The notes beneath the pieces are model-generated. The model ran no database searches. It saw only the letters and a program-made list of their open reading frames with translations, and was not told the origin of the DNA. Below are positions 1-7,604 of a stretch of DNA of 64,000 bases, piece after piece. Position 1 is the first letter of the stretch. Every line of letters begins with the position of its first letter. This DNA is from Microvirga brassicacearum (GTDB lineage: Bacteria > Pseudomonadota > Alphaproteobacteria > Rhizobiales > Beijerinckiaceae), in the NCBI RefSeq assembly GCF_008757455.1, contig NZ_VCMV01000024.1, forward strand, positions 40,782 to 104,781. Reading direction: 5' to 3'. The translations under genes were made by a program, and so were the position numbers.

Positions 1-258
1 CCACTGGAGGACCCACTTCGAGACGCCGCTTCGCGCATCCAAGATAAGGTGAGACGCAGACACACCTCAGTCGCCACCGGCAAGTGGCCGACCCGGTTCT
101 GAGAAGGCGATTTTTTACCAATCCGTTACCAAGCCGCGAAATGGCCTCTTCGACGCATCGTCGCCTTGATTTGTTCAGCTTCCAGTGAGGTTCGAAGGGC
201 TATACCGGAGCACGAGGAGAGGCTGACGAATGCCTCTCGTTTACTGAAGGTGACGCTG
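1..258. other. Left-edge stretch with possible gene tail
   Basis: No convincing gene is complete here. On the plus strand the frame starting at base 1 is open for 33 codons to a TGA at 100-102, so the C-terminal end of a gene entering from the left is possible, but the residues match nothing I recognise and a frame this short can be open by chance. A T-run follows at about 111-116 without a clear stem. The rest is leader for the next gene, whose ribosome binding site (AAGGTGA) lies at about 247-253. Confidence 0.3.
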
Positions 259-624
259 ATGAAAGTCTTGCAAGTTGTCTCAGGCACGGTTGCGGCGCTG
301 GCCCTTGTCGGCGGTCTCGCCGCTGCGGAACCTGCGGCCGCCCGGGACCGTTTCTCGCCCGGCGCGGCTGCGGCGCTCGGCGTTCTGGGTGGATTGGCCG
401 TCGGCGGTGCCATCGCCGCCTCGCAGAGTCCGGCCTATGGCGCGCCGGTTTATTACGCGCCGCCGCCACCGCCACCGCCGGTTTATGTGGAATCCGGCCC
501 GGTTTATGGCGAGCCGGTCTATTACGCACCTCGGCCGGTTTATCGCCGTTGCTTTACCGAGCGATTCAGCGAGTGGGTCCCGGGATGGGGCTGGCAGCCG
601 AGCCGTCGGACCGTCTGCCGCTGA
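259..624 (+). CDS. Small exported Pro/Tyr-rich protein, unknown function
   Basis: A 121-residue protein with an N-terminal hydrophobic signal (residues 1-25, ending in an Ala-rich cleavage region), a second Gly/Ala-rich hydrophobic stretch at about 32-52 resembling a glycine zipper, then a Pro/Tyr-rich tail with repeated VYY and PVY units and six consecutive prolines. The ATG at 259 is chosen because it has a good ribosome binding site and starts the signal sequence; an upstream in-frame ATG at 166 would add 31 residues with no signal character. Proteins of this build are common small periplasmic or envelope proteins in Hyphomicrobiales. Its function is unknown. A strong terminator follows directly. 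Confidence 0.7.
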   Translation: MKVLQVVSGTVAALALVGGLAAAEPAAARDRFSPGAAAALGVLGGLAVGGAIAASQSPAYGAPVYYAPPPPPPPVYVESGPVYGEPVYYAPRPVYRRCFTERFSEWVPGWGWQPSRRTVCR

Positions 625-630
625 CGAAAG

Positions 631-654
631 GGCCCGCTCGATGCGGGCCTTTTT
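631..654 (+). terminator. Rho-independent terminator
   Basis: A perfect 7-bp GC stem (GGCCCGC/GCGGGCC) with a 5-base loop is followed by five T residues, starting 6 bases after the stop of the small exported protein. Confidence 0.85.
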
Positions 655-666
655 CTTATCGAAACG

Positions 667-876
667 CTAGGTTTTGTCGGGTTTCCCCATCCACCGGATG
701 AGCGGCAGCAGGGGCAAGATCCACACCAGCCCAAGCACGATGTAGAAGACGGTTTGGAGCAATTTGGGCGCGCGCGTGATGGTTCCCTCAGCCGCCGCCA
801 TGGCAAACAGCACGTAGAACCCGATGAAGACCAGCATCACGATGGTGCCGACCAGTTTTCGCGTGCGCATGCGCAT
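667..876 (-). CDS. DUF2842 family membrane protein
   Basis: A 69-residue protein with two predicted membrane helices (about residues 8-30 and 40-60), a short basic N-terminus (MRMRTRK) and a conserved-looking C-terminal RWMGKP segment. Length and pattern match the alphaproteobacterial DUF2842 family, whose function is unknown. It is convergent with the exported-protein gene and transcribed divergently from the heme A synthase gene, with 123 bases between the two starts. In alphaproteobacteria this family is often found near cytochrome oxidase assembly genes, which fits a role near respiration, but that is only context. Confidence 0.75.
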   Translation of the reverse strand: MRMRTRKLVGTIVMLVFIGFYVLFAMAAAEGTITRAPKLLQTVFYIVLGLVWILPLLPLIRWMGKPDKT

Positions 877-999
877 GTTTCAGGATCCCCATCGGCCGTC
901 CACCGTGCGTGGTGCGGCATTGGCATTGATTGCGTCGAAGCGATGCTGCCTCTATGTGACAGGCGCCATCCCGGGTTCAACCCTAAATCGACCGTGAGA

Positions 1000-2064
1000 A
1001 TGCGCATGGCTGTCGCAGCCGCCACCGAAAACCTGCCGCTGGTCGGCTCCGCCGCCCGCATATCCGCTGTGAAAACGTGGCTGTATTGCCTCGCCGGGCT
1101 GGTGATTCTGATGATCGCGGTCGGCGGCGCCACCCGTCTGACCGGTTCTGGCCTGTCGATCACGGAGTGGAAACCCGTCACCGGGGCGATCCCGCCGCTG
1201 TCGGACGGCGCATGGTTGGCGGAATTCGAGAAATATCGGCAGATCTCGCAGTATGAGCTTCTGAACAAGGGCATGACCGTTGCCGAGTTCAAGTTCATCT
1301 ACGCCTGGGAGTGGGGGCATCGCCAGCTTGGACGCCTGATCGGCCTGGTATTCTTTCTGCCCCTGGTCTGGTTCTGGCTCCGTGGCGCCATCACGGGGCG
1401 GCTGGCGCTTGCGCTCTTGGGAGTAGGGGCGTTGGGCGGCCTGCAGGCGGGAATCGGCTGGATCATGGTGGCGTCGGGCCTGGAGCCGGGCATGACGGCA
1501 GTGGCGCCGATCAAGCTTGCTCTCCACCTGACGGTGGCGGGCATCATCCTCGCGCTGCTGGTCTCGATCGCCGCAGGCTTGCGGCCCTCGGCCGGCGCCG
1601 CGCTCAGGACACCTTCGAAACCGGTCGCGCCCGGTTTGCTGCTCGGCTTGATCCTTTTGCAGATCGTGCTCGGCGGTCTCGTGGCCGGCTCGAAGGCAGG
1701 GTTCACCTACAATACGTGGCCATTGATGGACGGGGCTTTTGTCCCGCCCGCTTCCGTGCTGTTCAGCGTCACGCCACTGATCGAGAACTTCGTCGACAAC
1801 CTCGCGCTGGTTCAGCTGAACCACCGCCTGCTCGCGTATCTCGTCGTCGCCTTAGCGGTCTGGCATGCCGTCCACATGAGGCGGCGATACGCAGGGTCCA
1901 AGACGGCTCGACGGGCGACCGCTCTTGCGGGGCTGACGCTGGCGCAGATGGTTCTCGGCATCGCGACCCTGCTTCTCGTCGTGCCGCTCTGGGCGGGCCT
2001 CGCCCATCAGGTCCTCGCCATGCTGTTGCTCGCGATGGCTGTCGTCCACCTGCGCCTGACCTGA
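1000..2064 (+). CDS. ctaA: Heme A synthase (COX15/CtaA type 2)
   Basis: An integral membrane enzyme that oxidises the C8 methyl of heme O to a formyl group, giving heme A for aa3-type cytochrome oxidases. The 354-residue product has about eight membrane helices and the family landmarks: GGATRLTGSGLS just after helix 1 (about residues 42-53), the loop GHRQLGR (about 106-112), a central NTWPLMDG, QLNHR near residue 270 and AGLAHQ near the C-terminus, which contain the conserved heme-ligand histidines. The open frame extends to 754, but the family begins near the ATG codons at 1000 or 1006. No other oxidase genes are in the window. A weak GC hairpin with a short T-run lies at 2077-2096. Confidence 0.93.
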   Translation: MRMAVAAATENLPLVGSAARISAVKTWLYCLAGLVILMIAVGGATRLTGSGLSITEWKPVTGAIPPLSDGAWLAEFEKYRQISQYELLNKGMTVAEFKFIYAWEWGHRQLGRLIGLVFFLPLVWFWLRGAITGRLALALLGVGALGGLQAGIGWIMVASGLEPGMTAVAPIKLALHLTVAGIILALLVSIAAGLRPSAGAALRTPSKPVAPGLLLGLILLQIVLGGLVAGSKAGFTYNTWPLMDGAFVPPASVLFSVTPLIENFVDNLALVQLNHRLLAYLVVALAVWHAVHMRRRYAGSKTARRATALAGLTLAQMVLGIATLLLVVPLWAGLAHQVLAMLLLAMAVVHLRLT

Positions 2065-2133
2065 CCAACGAAAAGAGCGGCCGGTTGGCCGCCCTTTCCG
2101 ATTCAAGCCGGCGCTAGGCCGACTGAAACCCGC

Positions 2134-2550
2134 CTAGCGGATGACCTGCACCACCCGACGCGTGCCGGGATCGACCAGCACCGGCGTGTCGTTGACGACG
2201 GTGTAGCGATAGCCGCGCACGTTGTATTCCGGCGGCACCTCATAATACGTGACGCCTGACGGCGGCAGAACCGCGCCGACGGCCACTTCCGACTCGTACC
2301 TGAATGACGGCGGGCGCTGGGTTACGACGTATTGGCGGAACCTGGGCTGTTGATCGCCGGCAATTCCGCCCACGATGGCGCCCGTCACACCGCCAACCGC
2401 CGCGCCGACCGGGCCGCCCACGATCGCACCACCAACCGCACCCGTCGCCGCGCCGGCGGCAGCGCCACCTTGAGCATTGCTCTGGGCGAAAGCAGTCGCC
2501 GGGGCGAGCATGGCCAGAACTGCGCCAGCAAGAAGGATCTGTTTGGACAT
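2134..2550 (-). CDS. DUF1236 glycine-zipper exported protein
   Basis: A 138-residue protein with a clear Sec signal (residues 1-22, ending AFAQ), a Gly/Ala-rich glycine-zipper block with repeated GGAIVGG and GAIVGG units (about 28-64), and a C-terminal DUF1236 domain (VGAVLPPSGVTYYEVP, then a Val-rich strand region). Such proteins are small periplasmic or outer-membrane-associated proteins of Hyphomicrobiales with no known activity. A ribosome binding site (AAAGGAG) precedes the ATG. The upstream DNA carries an EcfG-type promoter, which suggests induction in the general stress response. Confidence 0.8.
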   Translation of the reverse strand: MSKQILLAGAVLAMLAPATAFAQSNAQGGAAAGAATGAVGGAIVGGPVGAAVGGVTGAIVGGIAGDQQPRFRQYVVTQRPPSFRYESEVAVGAVLPPSGVTYYEVPPEYNVRGYRYTVVNDTPVLVDPGTRRVVQVIR

Positions 2551-2880
2551 GTGCTGAACTCCTTTTCTCTAAATCGAGAGGCTAACGGTGAAGTTATTCT
2601 GTGGTTCCGAATGAAAAAGCTCCGGAAGCGGCCGAACCTCCCGAATCGTTGCTTTGCTGCGCGCTTGGCACCAAAACAATATCTTTGCAGCCAAGCTGCG
2701 GCCGCGTTCCATGGGAGGCGCCTAAAGGCCGCGCGGCGAAGCTTCCGGTGAATTGTCCAGAGACAATTTGCCCTTCCAGCTTGGGCAGCCGCGACTTCTC
2801 CTGTTAAATAGATATTGTATCGGAACCTGCTCGGCTTAACCGAACCGGGCGTCATGAACGGGCATTATCAGGAGTAAGGC
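2551..2880. other. Divergent intergenic region
   Basis: This is the shared upstream region of the DUF1236 gene (minus) and the ParA-like gene (plus). It is more AT-rich than its surroundings. It contains the EcfG-type promoter at 2584-2608 for the minus gene and a GGAG-type ribosome binding site (CAGGAGTAAGGC) just before the ATG at 2881. Open frames crossing it lack coding character. I see no clear terminator or operator for the plus gene. Confidence 0.5.
2584..2608 (-). promoter_or_regulatory. EcfG-type general stress promoter
   Basis: Read on the minus strand, GGAAC (2608-2604) is followed after exactly 16 bases by CGTT (2587-2584). This matches the alphaproteobacterial EcfG consensus GGAAC-N16/17-CGTT. 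It lies 33 bases upstream of the DUF1236 start codon in the right orientation. Confidence 0.7.
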
Positions 2881-3552
2881 ATGAACGTGCTGGTCTTTGC
2901 TTCACGGAAGGGCGGTTCTGGAAAGAGCACACTCGCCGCACATCTCGCGACCTATATCGCCAGCCCCACGCGCCGCACTCTCCTCATCGATGCCGATCCG
3001 CAAGGCTCGCTGTCGTTCTGGCACAAGATCCGCGGCAACGAGAACCCTGCTCTCCGACATGGCGGCCGAAACCTCGCGGATGCCGTCAAGGCCGCGAAAC
3101 GCGACGGTTATGAGTGGGTGTTGATCGATACCCCGCCGGACAAGTCGGCCACGGTGGTCGAGGCGATCAAACTGGCCACGCTGGTGATCATTCCCATGCG
3201 GCCGGGTGTTTTCGACATCGCGGCGGTCCAGGATACGGTCGAGGTCGCGCGTGAGTTGCGCAAGCCCTACGCGGCGGTGATCAACGGCGCGCCTCCGAAA
3301 CGGGGCGATCATGAAGCGCCTATCGTCGCCGATGCCCGCGGCGCGCTCAACGCGCTCAAGATCCCGGTCTGGGCCGGCCAGGTCACCCATCGGGCCGATT
3401 TCTCGCAGGCTCTGACCGAAGGCGAGGGCGCAGGCGAATTCGAGCCCGGTTCCCATGCGGCGGAGGAGATGGAACGCCTCTGGACCGCCATCGATCGCTC
3501 GATGAAAGCCGTCCACAGCGCCTATGCGCGGGGAGCGCGGAGCGCAGCCTGA
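2881..3552 (+). CDS. Orphan ParA-family ATPase
   Basis: A 223-residue deviant Walker ATPase. The N-terminal motif KGGSGKST (residues 10-17) is the ParA/MinD signature with the extra lysine, DADPQGS (about 38-44) is motif A-prime and LIDTPPD (about 81-87) is the Walker B region. These proteins bind DNA or membranes as ATP-dependent dimers and position plasmids, chromosome origins or protein clusters. No parB, parS cluster or plasmid gene is adjacent, so this is an orphan, and its cargo cannot be read from context. Similar orphan ParA proteins are widespread in Hyphomicrobiales chromosomes. It is not MipZ: it lacks that family's length. Confidence 0.8.
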   Translation: MNVLVFASRKGGSGKSTLAAHLATYIASPTRRTLLIDADPQGSLSFWHKIRGNENPALRHGGRNLADAVKAAKRDGYEWVLIDTPPDKSATVVEAIKLATLVIIPMRPGVFDIAAVQDTVEVARELRKPYAAVINGAPPKRGDHEAPIVADARGALNALKIPVWAGQVTHRADFSQALTEGEGAGEFEPGSHAAEEMERLWTAIDRSMKAVHSAYARGARSAA

Positions 3553-3881
3553 GATGCGGCGAGAAGGTCTTTTCGAGCGGGCGCGCTTGGAATGCGCCTG
3601 CGGCGATCGCGACGCTTTTTACCGAGCGCAGCGCATACGCGGAAAACCGCGGGCCTCCAGCGAACTTACGGAATGCCGCCCAAACTCTCCTCCCCCATGC
3701 GGAGAGGAGCTGGAGATGGGGGTGGACCGACTGGGTAGGGCCCATGTCGGAAAGTGCGGTATCAACGCCGCAGCTCTAAGAATGCAAGCCGCACGCTGAC
3801 TTTCCGACCCCCACCCTGACCCTCCCCGCGAGGGAGGGAAGACGCGCATGGATGCTCCCAGCGTGCTTTTTCAATCACCGA
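3553..3881. repeat. Intergenic dispersed inverted repeat
   Basis: No gene is seen here. The stretch holds a large imperfect inverted repeat at about 3690-3840. GTCGGAAAGT (3746-3755) pairs with ACTTTCCGAC (3799-3808), with extra pairing of GTGCG/CGCAC beside it. Outer G-rich (ATGGGGGTGG, about 3715-3724) and C-rich (GACCCCCACCC, about 3806-3816) arms are also complementary, and a local hairpin CCTCCC-CGCGA-GGGAGG sits near 3823-3839. CT/GA-rich blocks of this kind recur between genes in many Hyphomicrobiales genomes. Copy number cannot be judged from this window. Confidence 0.55.
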
Positions 3882-5165
3882 TCAGGCAGCGTCCAGCGCC
3901 TGGTCGAGATCGTCGATCAGGTCGGCTTTGTCCTCGATGCCGATGGACAGGCGCACGACCTCCGGTCCGGCCCCGGCCTGCGTCTTTTGCGCGTCGGTGA
4001 GCTGCCGGTGGGTGGTGGATGCGGGATGGATGACGAGCGAGCGCGTATCGCCGATATTGGCCAGATGTGAGAACAGCTTCAGGTTCGACACCAGCTTGAT
4101 GCCGGCCTCGTAGCCACCCTTGAGGCCGAACGTGAACACTGCGCCGGCGCCCTTGGGGCAATATTCCTTGGCGAGTTGGTAATAGCGATCGGATGGCAGG
4201 CCGGGATAGCTGACCCATGACACCTTGTGGTGCGCCGCAAGATGCGTCGCCACCGCGAGCGCATTGTCCGAGTGGCGTTGCATGCGAAGCGGCAGGGTCT
4301 CGATTCCGGTCAGGATCATGAAAGCATTGAACGGCGACAGCGCGGGCCCGAGATCCCGCAACCCGAGCACGCGGCAGGCGATGGCGAAGCCGAAATTGCC
4401 GAAGGTCTCGCCCAGTACCATGCCGCCATATTCCGGGCGGGGCTTCGACAGGGCCGGATAGCGATCGTCACCGGCAAAATTGAACGACCCGCCATCGACG
4501 ATCAAGCCGCCGATGGAATTGCCGTGGCCGCCGAGGAATTTGGTGGCCGAATGAACGATGATGTCGGCGCCGTGCTCGAACGGCCGAATGAGGTAAGGCG
4601 ACGCCATCGTGTTATCGACGATGAGCGGGAGGCGGTGCTTTTTGGCAATGGCGGCGATCGCCTTGATGTCGACGATCACGCCGCCGGGATTGGCGATCGA
4701 CTCGATGAAGATGGCCTTGGTCCGCGGCGTAATCGCCGCCTCGAAGGAGGCGGGCTCATCGGGGTCGGCCCAGGCGACATTCCAGCCAAAATTCTTGAAG
4801 GTGTGGGTGAACTGGTTGATCGAGCCGCCATAGAGCTTGTTGCCGGCAACGAACTCGTCGCCGGGCTGCATCAGCGCGTTGAACACCAGAACCTGTGCGG
4901 CGTGACCGGACGCGACCGCAAGGGCGGCCGTGCCGCCCTCCAGCGCCGCGACCCGCTCCTCGAGGACGGCGCAGGTTGGATTGCCGATACGCGAATAGAT
5001 ATTGCCGAAAGCCTGCAGACCGAACAGGGAGGCCGCATGGTCGACATCGTCGAAGACGAACGAGGTGGTCTGGTAGATCGGTGTCGCCCGGGCCCCCGTC
5101 GCCGCGTCCGGGGCGGCCCCCGCATGGATGGCAAGGGTGTCGAAACCGGGCAAACGGTCGGTCAT
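3882..5165 (-). CDS. metY: O-acetylhomoserine sulfhydrylase (aminocarboxypropyltransferase)
   Basis: A PLP-dependent enzyme of the Cys/Met metabolism family that makes homocysteine from O-acetylhomoserine and sulfide. The 427-residue length is that of the MetY group rather than the shorter MetB/MetC group. Visible landmarks are the phosphate-binding SGHAAQ (about residues 86-91), YSRIGNPT (57-64), VDNTMASPYL and the Schiff-base lysine K209 in SATKFLGGHG. The ATG at 5165 is preferred because GAAGGA lies 9 bases upstream; in-frame ATGs further up (5174, 5279) are worse placed. The gene is monocistronic. Its promoter overlaps a perfect palindrome, pointing to repression, probably by a sulfur or methionine signal. 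Confidence 0.92.
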   Translation of the reverse strand: MTDRLPGFDTLAIHAGAAPDAATGARATPIYQTTSFVFDDVDHAASLFGLQAFGNIYSRIGNPTCAVLEERVAALEGGTAALAVASGHAAQVLVFNALMQPGDEFVAGNKLYGGSINQFTHTFKNFGWNVAWADPDEPASFEAAITPRTKAIFIESIANPGGVIVDIKAIAAIAKKHRLPLIVDNTMASPYLIRPFEHGADIIVHSATKFLGGHGNSIGGLIVDGGSFNFAGDDRYPALSKPRPEYGGMVLGETFGNFGFAIACRVLGLRDLGPALSPFNAFMILTGIETLPLRMQRHSDNALAVATHLAAHHKVSWVSYPGLPSDRYYQLAKEYCPKGAGAVFTFGLKGGYEAGIKLVSNLKLFSHLANIGDTRSLVIHPASTTHRQLTDAQKTQAGAGPEVVRLSIGIEDKADLIDDLDQALDAA

Positions 5166-5203
5166 GGCGGGCATTCCTTCAGGAAGCGGAGTGGACTGGC
5201 ATT

Positions 5204-5237
5204 GTTCTTTATAAAGAACGCATCGTTCTTCAGTCAA
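5204..5237 (-). promoter_or_regulatory. metY promoter with palindromic operator
   Basis: On the minus strand TTGACT (5237-5232) and TTATAA (5214-5209) are separated by 17 bases, a good sigma-70 promoter. The -10 lies inside a perfect 16-bp palindrome, GTTCTTTATAAAGAAC (5204-5219), and a third half-site GTTCTT lies at 5225-5230 in the spacer. A repressor bound here would block polymerase. I do not recognise which repressor uses this motif. Confidence 0.7.
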
Positions 5238-5242
5238 GGGAG

Positions 5243-5348
5243 TGCGTGCTTCGAGACGGCCTGGCGGCCTCCTCAGCATGAGGTCGCTGTTGATTGGAAC
5301 AATCTAAACGTTCCTCATGCTGAGGAGCGAAGCGTCTCGAAGCACGCA
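5243..5348. repeat. Long inverted repeat (REP-like)
   Basis: The arms 5243-5283 and 5312-5348 are close inverted copies. The outer segment TGCGTGCTTCGAGACG pairs with CGTCTCGAAGCACGCA, and the inner CCTCAGCATGAGG pairs with CCTCATGCTGAGG; the loop is about 28 bases. The element ends 4 bases before the stop codon of the CoA-binding protein and begins just upstream of the metY promoter. The inner and outer words resemble a dispersed intergenic repeat I associate with Bradyrhizobium-type genomes. Confidence 0.85.
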
Positions 5349-5352
5349 CCGA

Positions 5353-5877
5353 TCAAGGCCGGTTGAGGCTGAGCTTCTGAAAACCCTTGCCGGACAGGAC
5401 CGGCCTCTTGGCGCTGAGCATGCGGGAATTGACGCCCTGCCAGGAAATTTCCCCTGAGAGACGCCCGAACTCGATCTTCGGGCAACGGTCCATCACCACC
5501 TTGATGCCCTTTGCTTCCGCGCGCGCAGCCGCCTCGTCGTTGCGGACCGAGAGTTGCATCCAGATGACCTTGGGCAGCGGATCGAGGGCCAGCGCCTCAT
5601 CGGTGAGGGGGCCGGCGGCCGCCGAATTGCGAAAGATCTCGACCATGTCGATGGGAACGGGAATGTCCGCCAACGTCCCGTAAACCTTGCGCCCCAGCAA
5701 TTCGCCGCCGGCGAGCCCCGGATTGACCGGGATCACGTCGTAATCGCGCTCGAGTAGGTATTTGGTCACGATCCAGCTCGGACGGGCCGGGTTCTGGGAT
5801 GCGCCCACGAGCGCGATGGTCTTCACGCTCTTGAGAATCTCGCGGATGTAGTCATTCGGGTAATTGTCGTGGTTCAT
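5353..5877 (-). CDS. CoA-binding (Rossmann) domain protein
   Basis: A 174-residue single-domain protein of the CoA_binding_2 family (YccU-like). The nucleotide-binding signature is IALVGASQNPARPSW (about residues 19-33), followed by VIPVNPG and VDMVEIFRN-type segments typical of succinyl-CoA synthetase-like Rossmann folds, and VMDRCPKIE near the C-terminus. No enzyme activity is established for this family; CoA binding is inferred from the fold. The open frame continues upstream to 6363 but the ATG at 5877 starts the recognisable domain. It ends right beside the 5243-5348 repeat and diverges from the thioesterase gene. Confidence 0.85.
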   Translation of the reverse strand: MNHDNYPNDYIREILKSVKTIALVGASQNPARPSWIVTKYLLERDYDVIPVNPGLAGGELLGRKVYGTLADIPVPIDMVEIFRNSAAAGPLTDEALALDPLPKVIWMQLSVRNDEAAARAEAKGIKVVMDRCPKIEFGRLSGEISWQGVNSRMLSAKRPVLSGKGFQKLSLNRP

Positions 5878-5928
5878 GGGCAAACCGTATTGGAGAGGTG
5901 AGGGCAGTTCAATGACAATGAGGGCCGG

Positions 5929-6378
5929 ATGACTTTGTCTTATCCCATCATGGGCCTCGAGGAATTGCGCGCCTTCCTCGACGCCGAGTTTCCGCAAATC
6001 CACTTCGGCGGACGGACGTATCACCTGGAGGCCGTGGGGCCGCTCTCGGCGCGCGTGCGCATGGATTATCACGAACGGCATTTGCGGCCGGGCGGGACCA
6101 TTTCCGGTCCGTCGATGATGGCGCTGGCGGATCTCGCCCTCTATGCGGCGATTCTCGGTCAGCTCGGGCCGGTTGCGCTCGCGGTCACGACCAATCTGAG
6201 CTTCAACTTCCTGCGCAAGCCCGCCCAACGCGCGCTGATTGCCGAATGCCGGCTTCTCAAGCTCGGCAAGCGTCTGGCTGTCGGTGAGGTTTCGATGATG
6301 TCGGAAGGGGAGGCGGCCTTGGTCTGCCACGCCACCGGCACCTATTCGATCCCGGCACTCCAAACTACGGTATCGTAA
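5929..6378 (+). CDS. PaaI-family hotdog thioesterase
   Basis: A 149-residue single hotdog-fold protein. The conserved active-site segment is RPGGTISGPSMMALADLALY (about residues 53-72), equivalent to the HGG...D/E motif of PaaI/YbgC-type acyl-CoA thioesterases, and TTNLSFNFLRKP forms the following strand. These enzymes hydrolyse acyl- or aryl-CoA thioesters; the substrate cannot be read here. The start is close to the divergent CoA-binding gene (51 bases apart), so a shared CoA theme is possible but unproven. It lies upstream of the ribosomal operon, which has its own promoter. Confidence 0.8.
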   Translation: MTLSYPIMGLEELRAFLDAEFPQIHFGGRTYHLEAVGPLSARVRMDYHERHLRPGGTISGPSMMALADLALYAAILGQLGPVALAVTTNLSFNFLRKPAQRALIAECRLLKLGKRLAVGEVSMMSEGEAALVCHATGTYSIPALQTTVS

Positions 6379-6441
6379 TACCGCGCGTCTGAAAGGCCTA
6401 TGATTGCTGGCCTTGCAGGGCTTTGGGCGCTATGAAATTGA

Positions 6442-6510
6442 TTGACATCACACCTGGGCTTCATTACACCCCGGCTCACCGACCGTCGCATATCGCGGCG
6501 GTTTCTTGTT
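6442..6510 (+). promoter_or_regulatory. rplM-rpsI promoter and leader hairpin
   Basis: TTGACA (6442-6447) and TACACC (6465-6470) are 17 bases apart. In the following leader CCGTCGC (6483-6489) pairs with GCGGCGG (6495-6501), including one U-G pair, around the loop ATATC, and is followed by TTTCTTGTTT. The hairpin resembles a weak intrinsic terminator, so it could attenuate the ribosomal operon or end the thioesterase transcript. Confidence 0.45.
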
Positions 6511-6552
6511 TCAGAACCTGAGCCGTAAAACGCTCCAATGGGATACAGCGCG

Positions 6553-7017
6553 ATGAAGACTACTTCGCTGAAGCCCGCCGAGGTCGAGAAGAAGTGGGTT
6601 GTTATCGATGCGAAGGGCCTTGTCGTAGGCCGTCTCGCTTCGGTTGTCGCCATGCGTTTGCGCGGCAAGCACAAGGCTAGCTACACTCCCCACGTCGATT
6701 GCGGCGATAACGTCATTGTCATCAACGCCGACAAGGTGGTGTTCACCGGCCGCAAGCGCGAGCAGAAGGTGTATTACCACCACACCGGCTACGCAGGCGG
6801 CATCAAGGAGCGGTCGGCGAAGTTCATTCTCGAAGGCCGCTTCCCTGAGCGCATCGTCGAGAAGGCCGTGGAGCGCATGCTCCCCCGCGGCCCGCTTTTC
6901 CGCCAGATCCTTGGCAACCTCCGCGTCTACAAGGGCGCCGAGCATCCGCATACCGCGCAACAGCCAGAAGCGCTGGATGTCGGCATCCTCAACCGCAAGA
7001 ACGTGGGAGCTAAGTAA
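6553..7017 (+). CDS. rplM: 50S ribosomal protein L13
   Basis: A 154-residue protein matching bacterial L13 along its length: the N-terminal [48 protein letters not shown] and the [19 protein letters not shown] signature. L13 binds 23S rRNA early in 50S assembly. The ATG at 6553 gives the usual length; the one at 6538 would add five residues. Its TAA overlaps the ATG of rpsI by one base, so the two are translationally linked, the standard arrangement of this operon. Confidence 0.98.
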   Translation: MKTTSLKPAEVEKKWVVIDAKGLVVGRLASVVAMRLRGKHKASYTPHVDCGDNVIVINADKVVFTGRKREQKVYYHHTGYAGGIKERSAKFILEGRFPERIVEKAVERMLPRGPLFRQILGNLRVYKGAEHPHTAQQPEALDVGILNRKNVGAK

Positions 7018-7493
7018 TGGCGACCCTTCAGTCACTCTCCGATCTCGGCCAGAAGGCCGAAACCGTCGCTCCGGAAGCTCCGAAGCACGTCAAGAAGGTC
7101 GATGCCCAAGGCCGTGCTTATGCCACCGGCAAGCGTAAGGACGCGGTCGCCCGCGTCTGGATCAAGCCCGGCTCCGGCAAGATCGTCGTCAACGGCCGTG
7201 CGCTCGAAGTCTACTTCGCGCGTCCCGTTCTGCGCATGATCCTCAAGCAGCCGCTCGGCGTCGTGAACCGCGACGAGCAGTACGACATCACCGTCACCGT
7301 CAAGGGCGGCGGATTGTCGGGCCAGGCCGGCGCCGTTCGTCACGGCGTCTCCAAGGCGCTCACCTATTACGAGCCGGAGCTTCGCGGCCCGCTCAAGAAG
7401 GGTGGCTTCCTGACCCGCGACTCGCGCGTCGTCGAACGCAAGAAGTACGGCAAGAAGAAAGCCCGCCGCAGCTTCCAGTTCTCGAAGCGCTAA
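7017..7493 (+). CDS. rpsI: 30S ribosomal protein S9
   Basis: A 158-residue S9. The core includes [13 protein letters not shown] (about residues 36-48), [16 protein letters not shown], and the conserved basic tail [17 protein letters not shown] whose last residues contact the P-site tRNA. The roughly 30-residue N-terminal extension ahead of the core is typical of alphaproteobacterial S9 proteins. It is the second gene of the rplM operon and is closed by a strong terminator. Confidence 0.98.
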   Translation: MATLQSLSDLGQKAETVAPEAPKHVKKVDAQGRAYATGKRKDAVARVWIKPGSGKIVVNGRALEVYFARPVLRMILKQPLGVVNRDEQYDITVTVKGGGLSGQAGAVRHGVSKALTYYEPELRGPLKKGGFLTRDSRVVERKKYGKKKARRSFQFSKR

Positions 7494-7513
7494 GACGTTT
7501 CCAAATCAGTCTC

Positions 7514-7542
7514 AAAAGGCGGCCTTCGGGTCGCCTTTTTTG
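7514..7542 (+). terminator. rplM-rpsI operon terminator
   Basis: AAAAGGCG-GCC and GGT-CGCCTTTT form a long stem with a TTCG-type loop, followed by a run of six T residues 20 bases after the rpsI stop. Confidence 0.88.
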
Positions 7543-7568
7543 TTGGTGGCGTGACCGGCAGGCGGCAA

Positions 7569-7597
7569 TTGACAGGCGTCGGATTCGATCACATAAA
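7569..7597 (+). promoter_or_regulatory. argC leader promoter
   Basis: A perfect -35 TTGACA (7569-7574) and a -10 CATAAA (7592-7597) are 17 bases apart. Transcription would start at about 7604-7605, exactly at the ATG of the short leader ORF. Confidence 0.75.
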
Positions 7598-7604
7598 ACC
7601 GCTC

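Noticed and set aside
2881..3552. Plasmid or phage partition locus
   Set aside because: The ParA-like gene has no parB, no parS-like sites and housekeeping neighbours.
3553..3881. CRISPR-like or satellite array
   Set aside because: The structure is one inverted repeat with G-rich and C-rich arms, not regularly spaced direct repeats with spacers.
4227..5366. A 379-codon open frame antisense to metY
   Set aside because: It is the mirror of metY with Arg/Gly-rich low-quality sequence and no recognisable domain or good start site.
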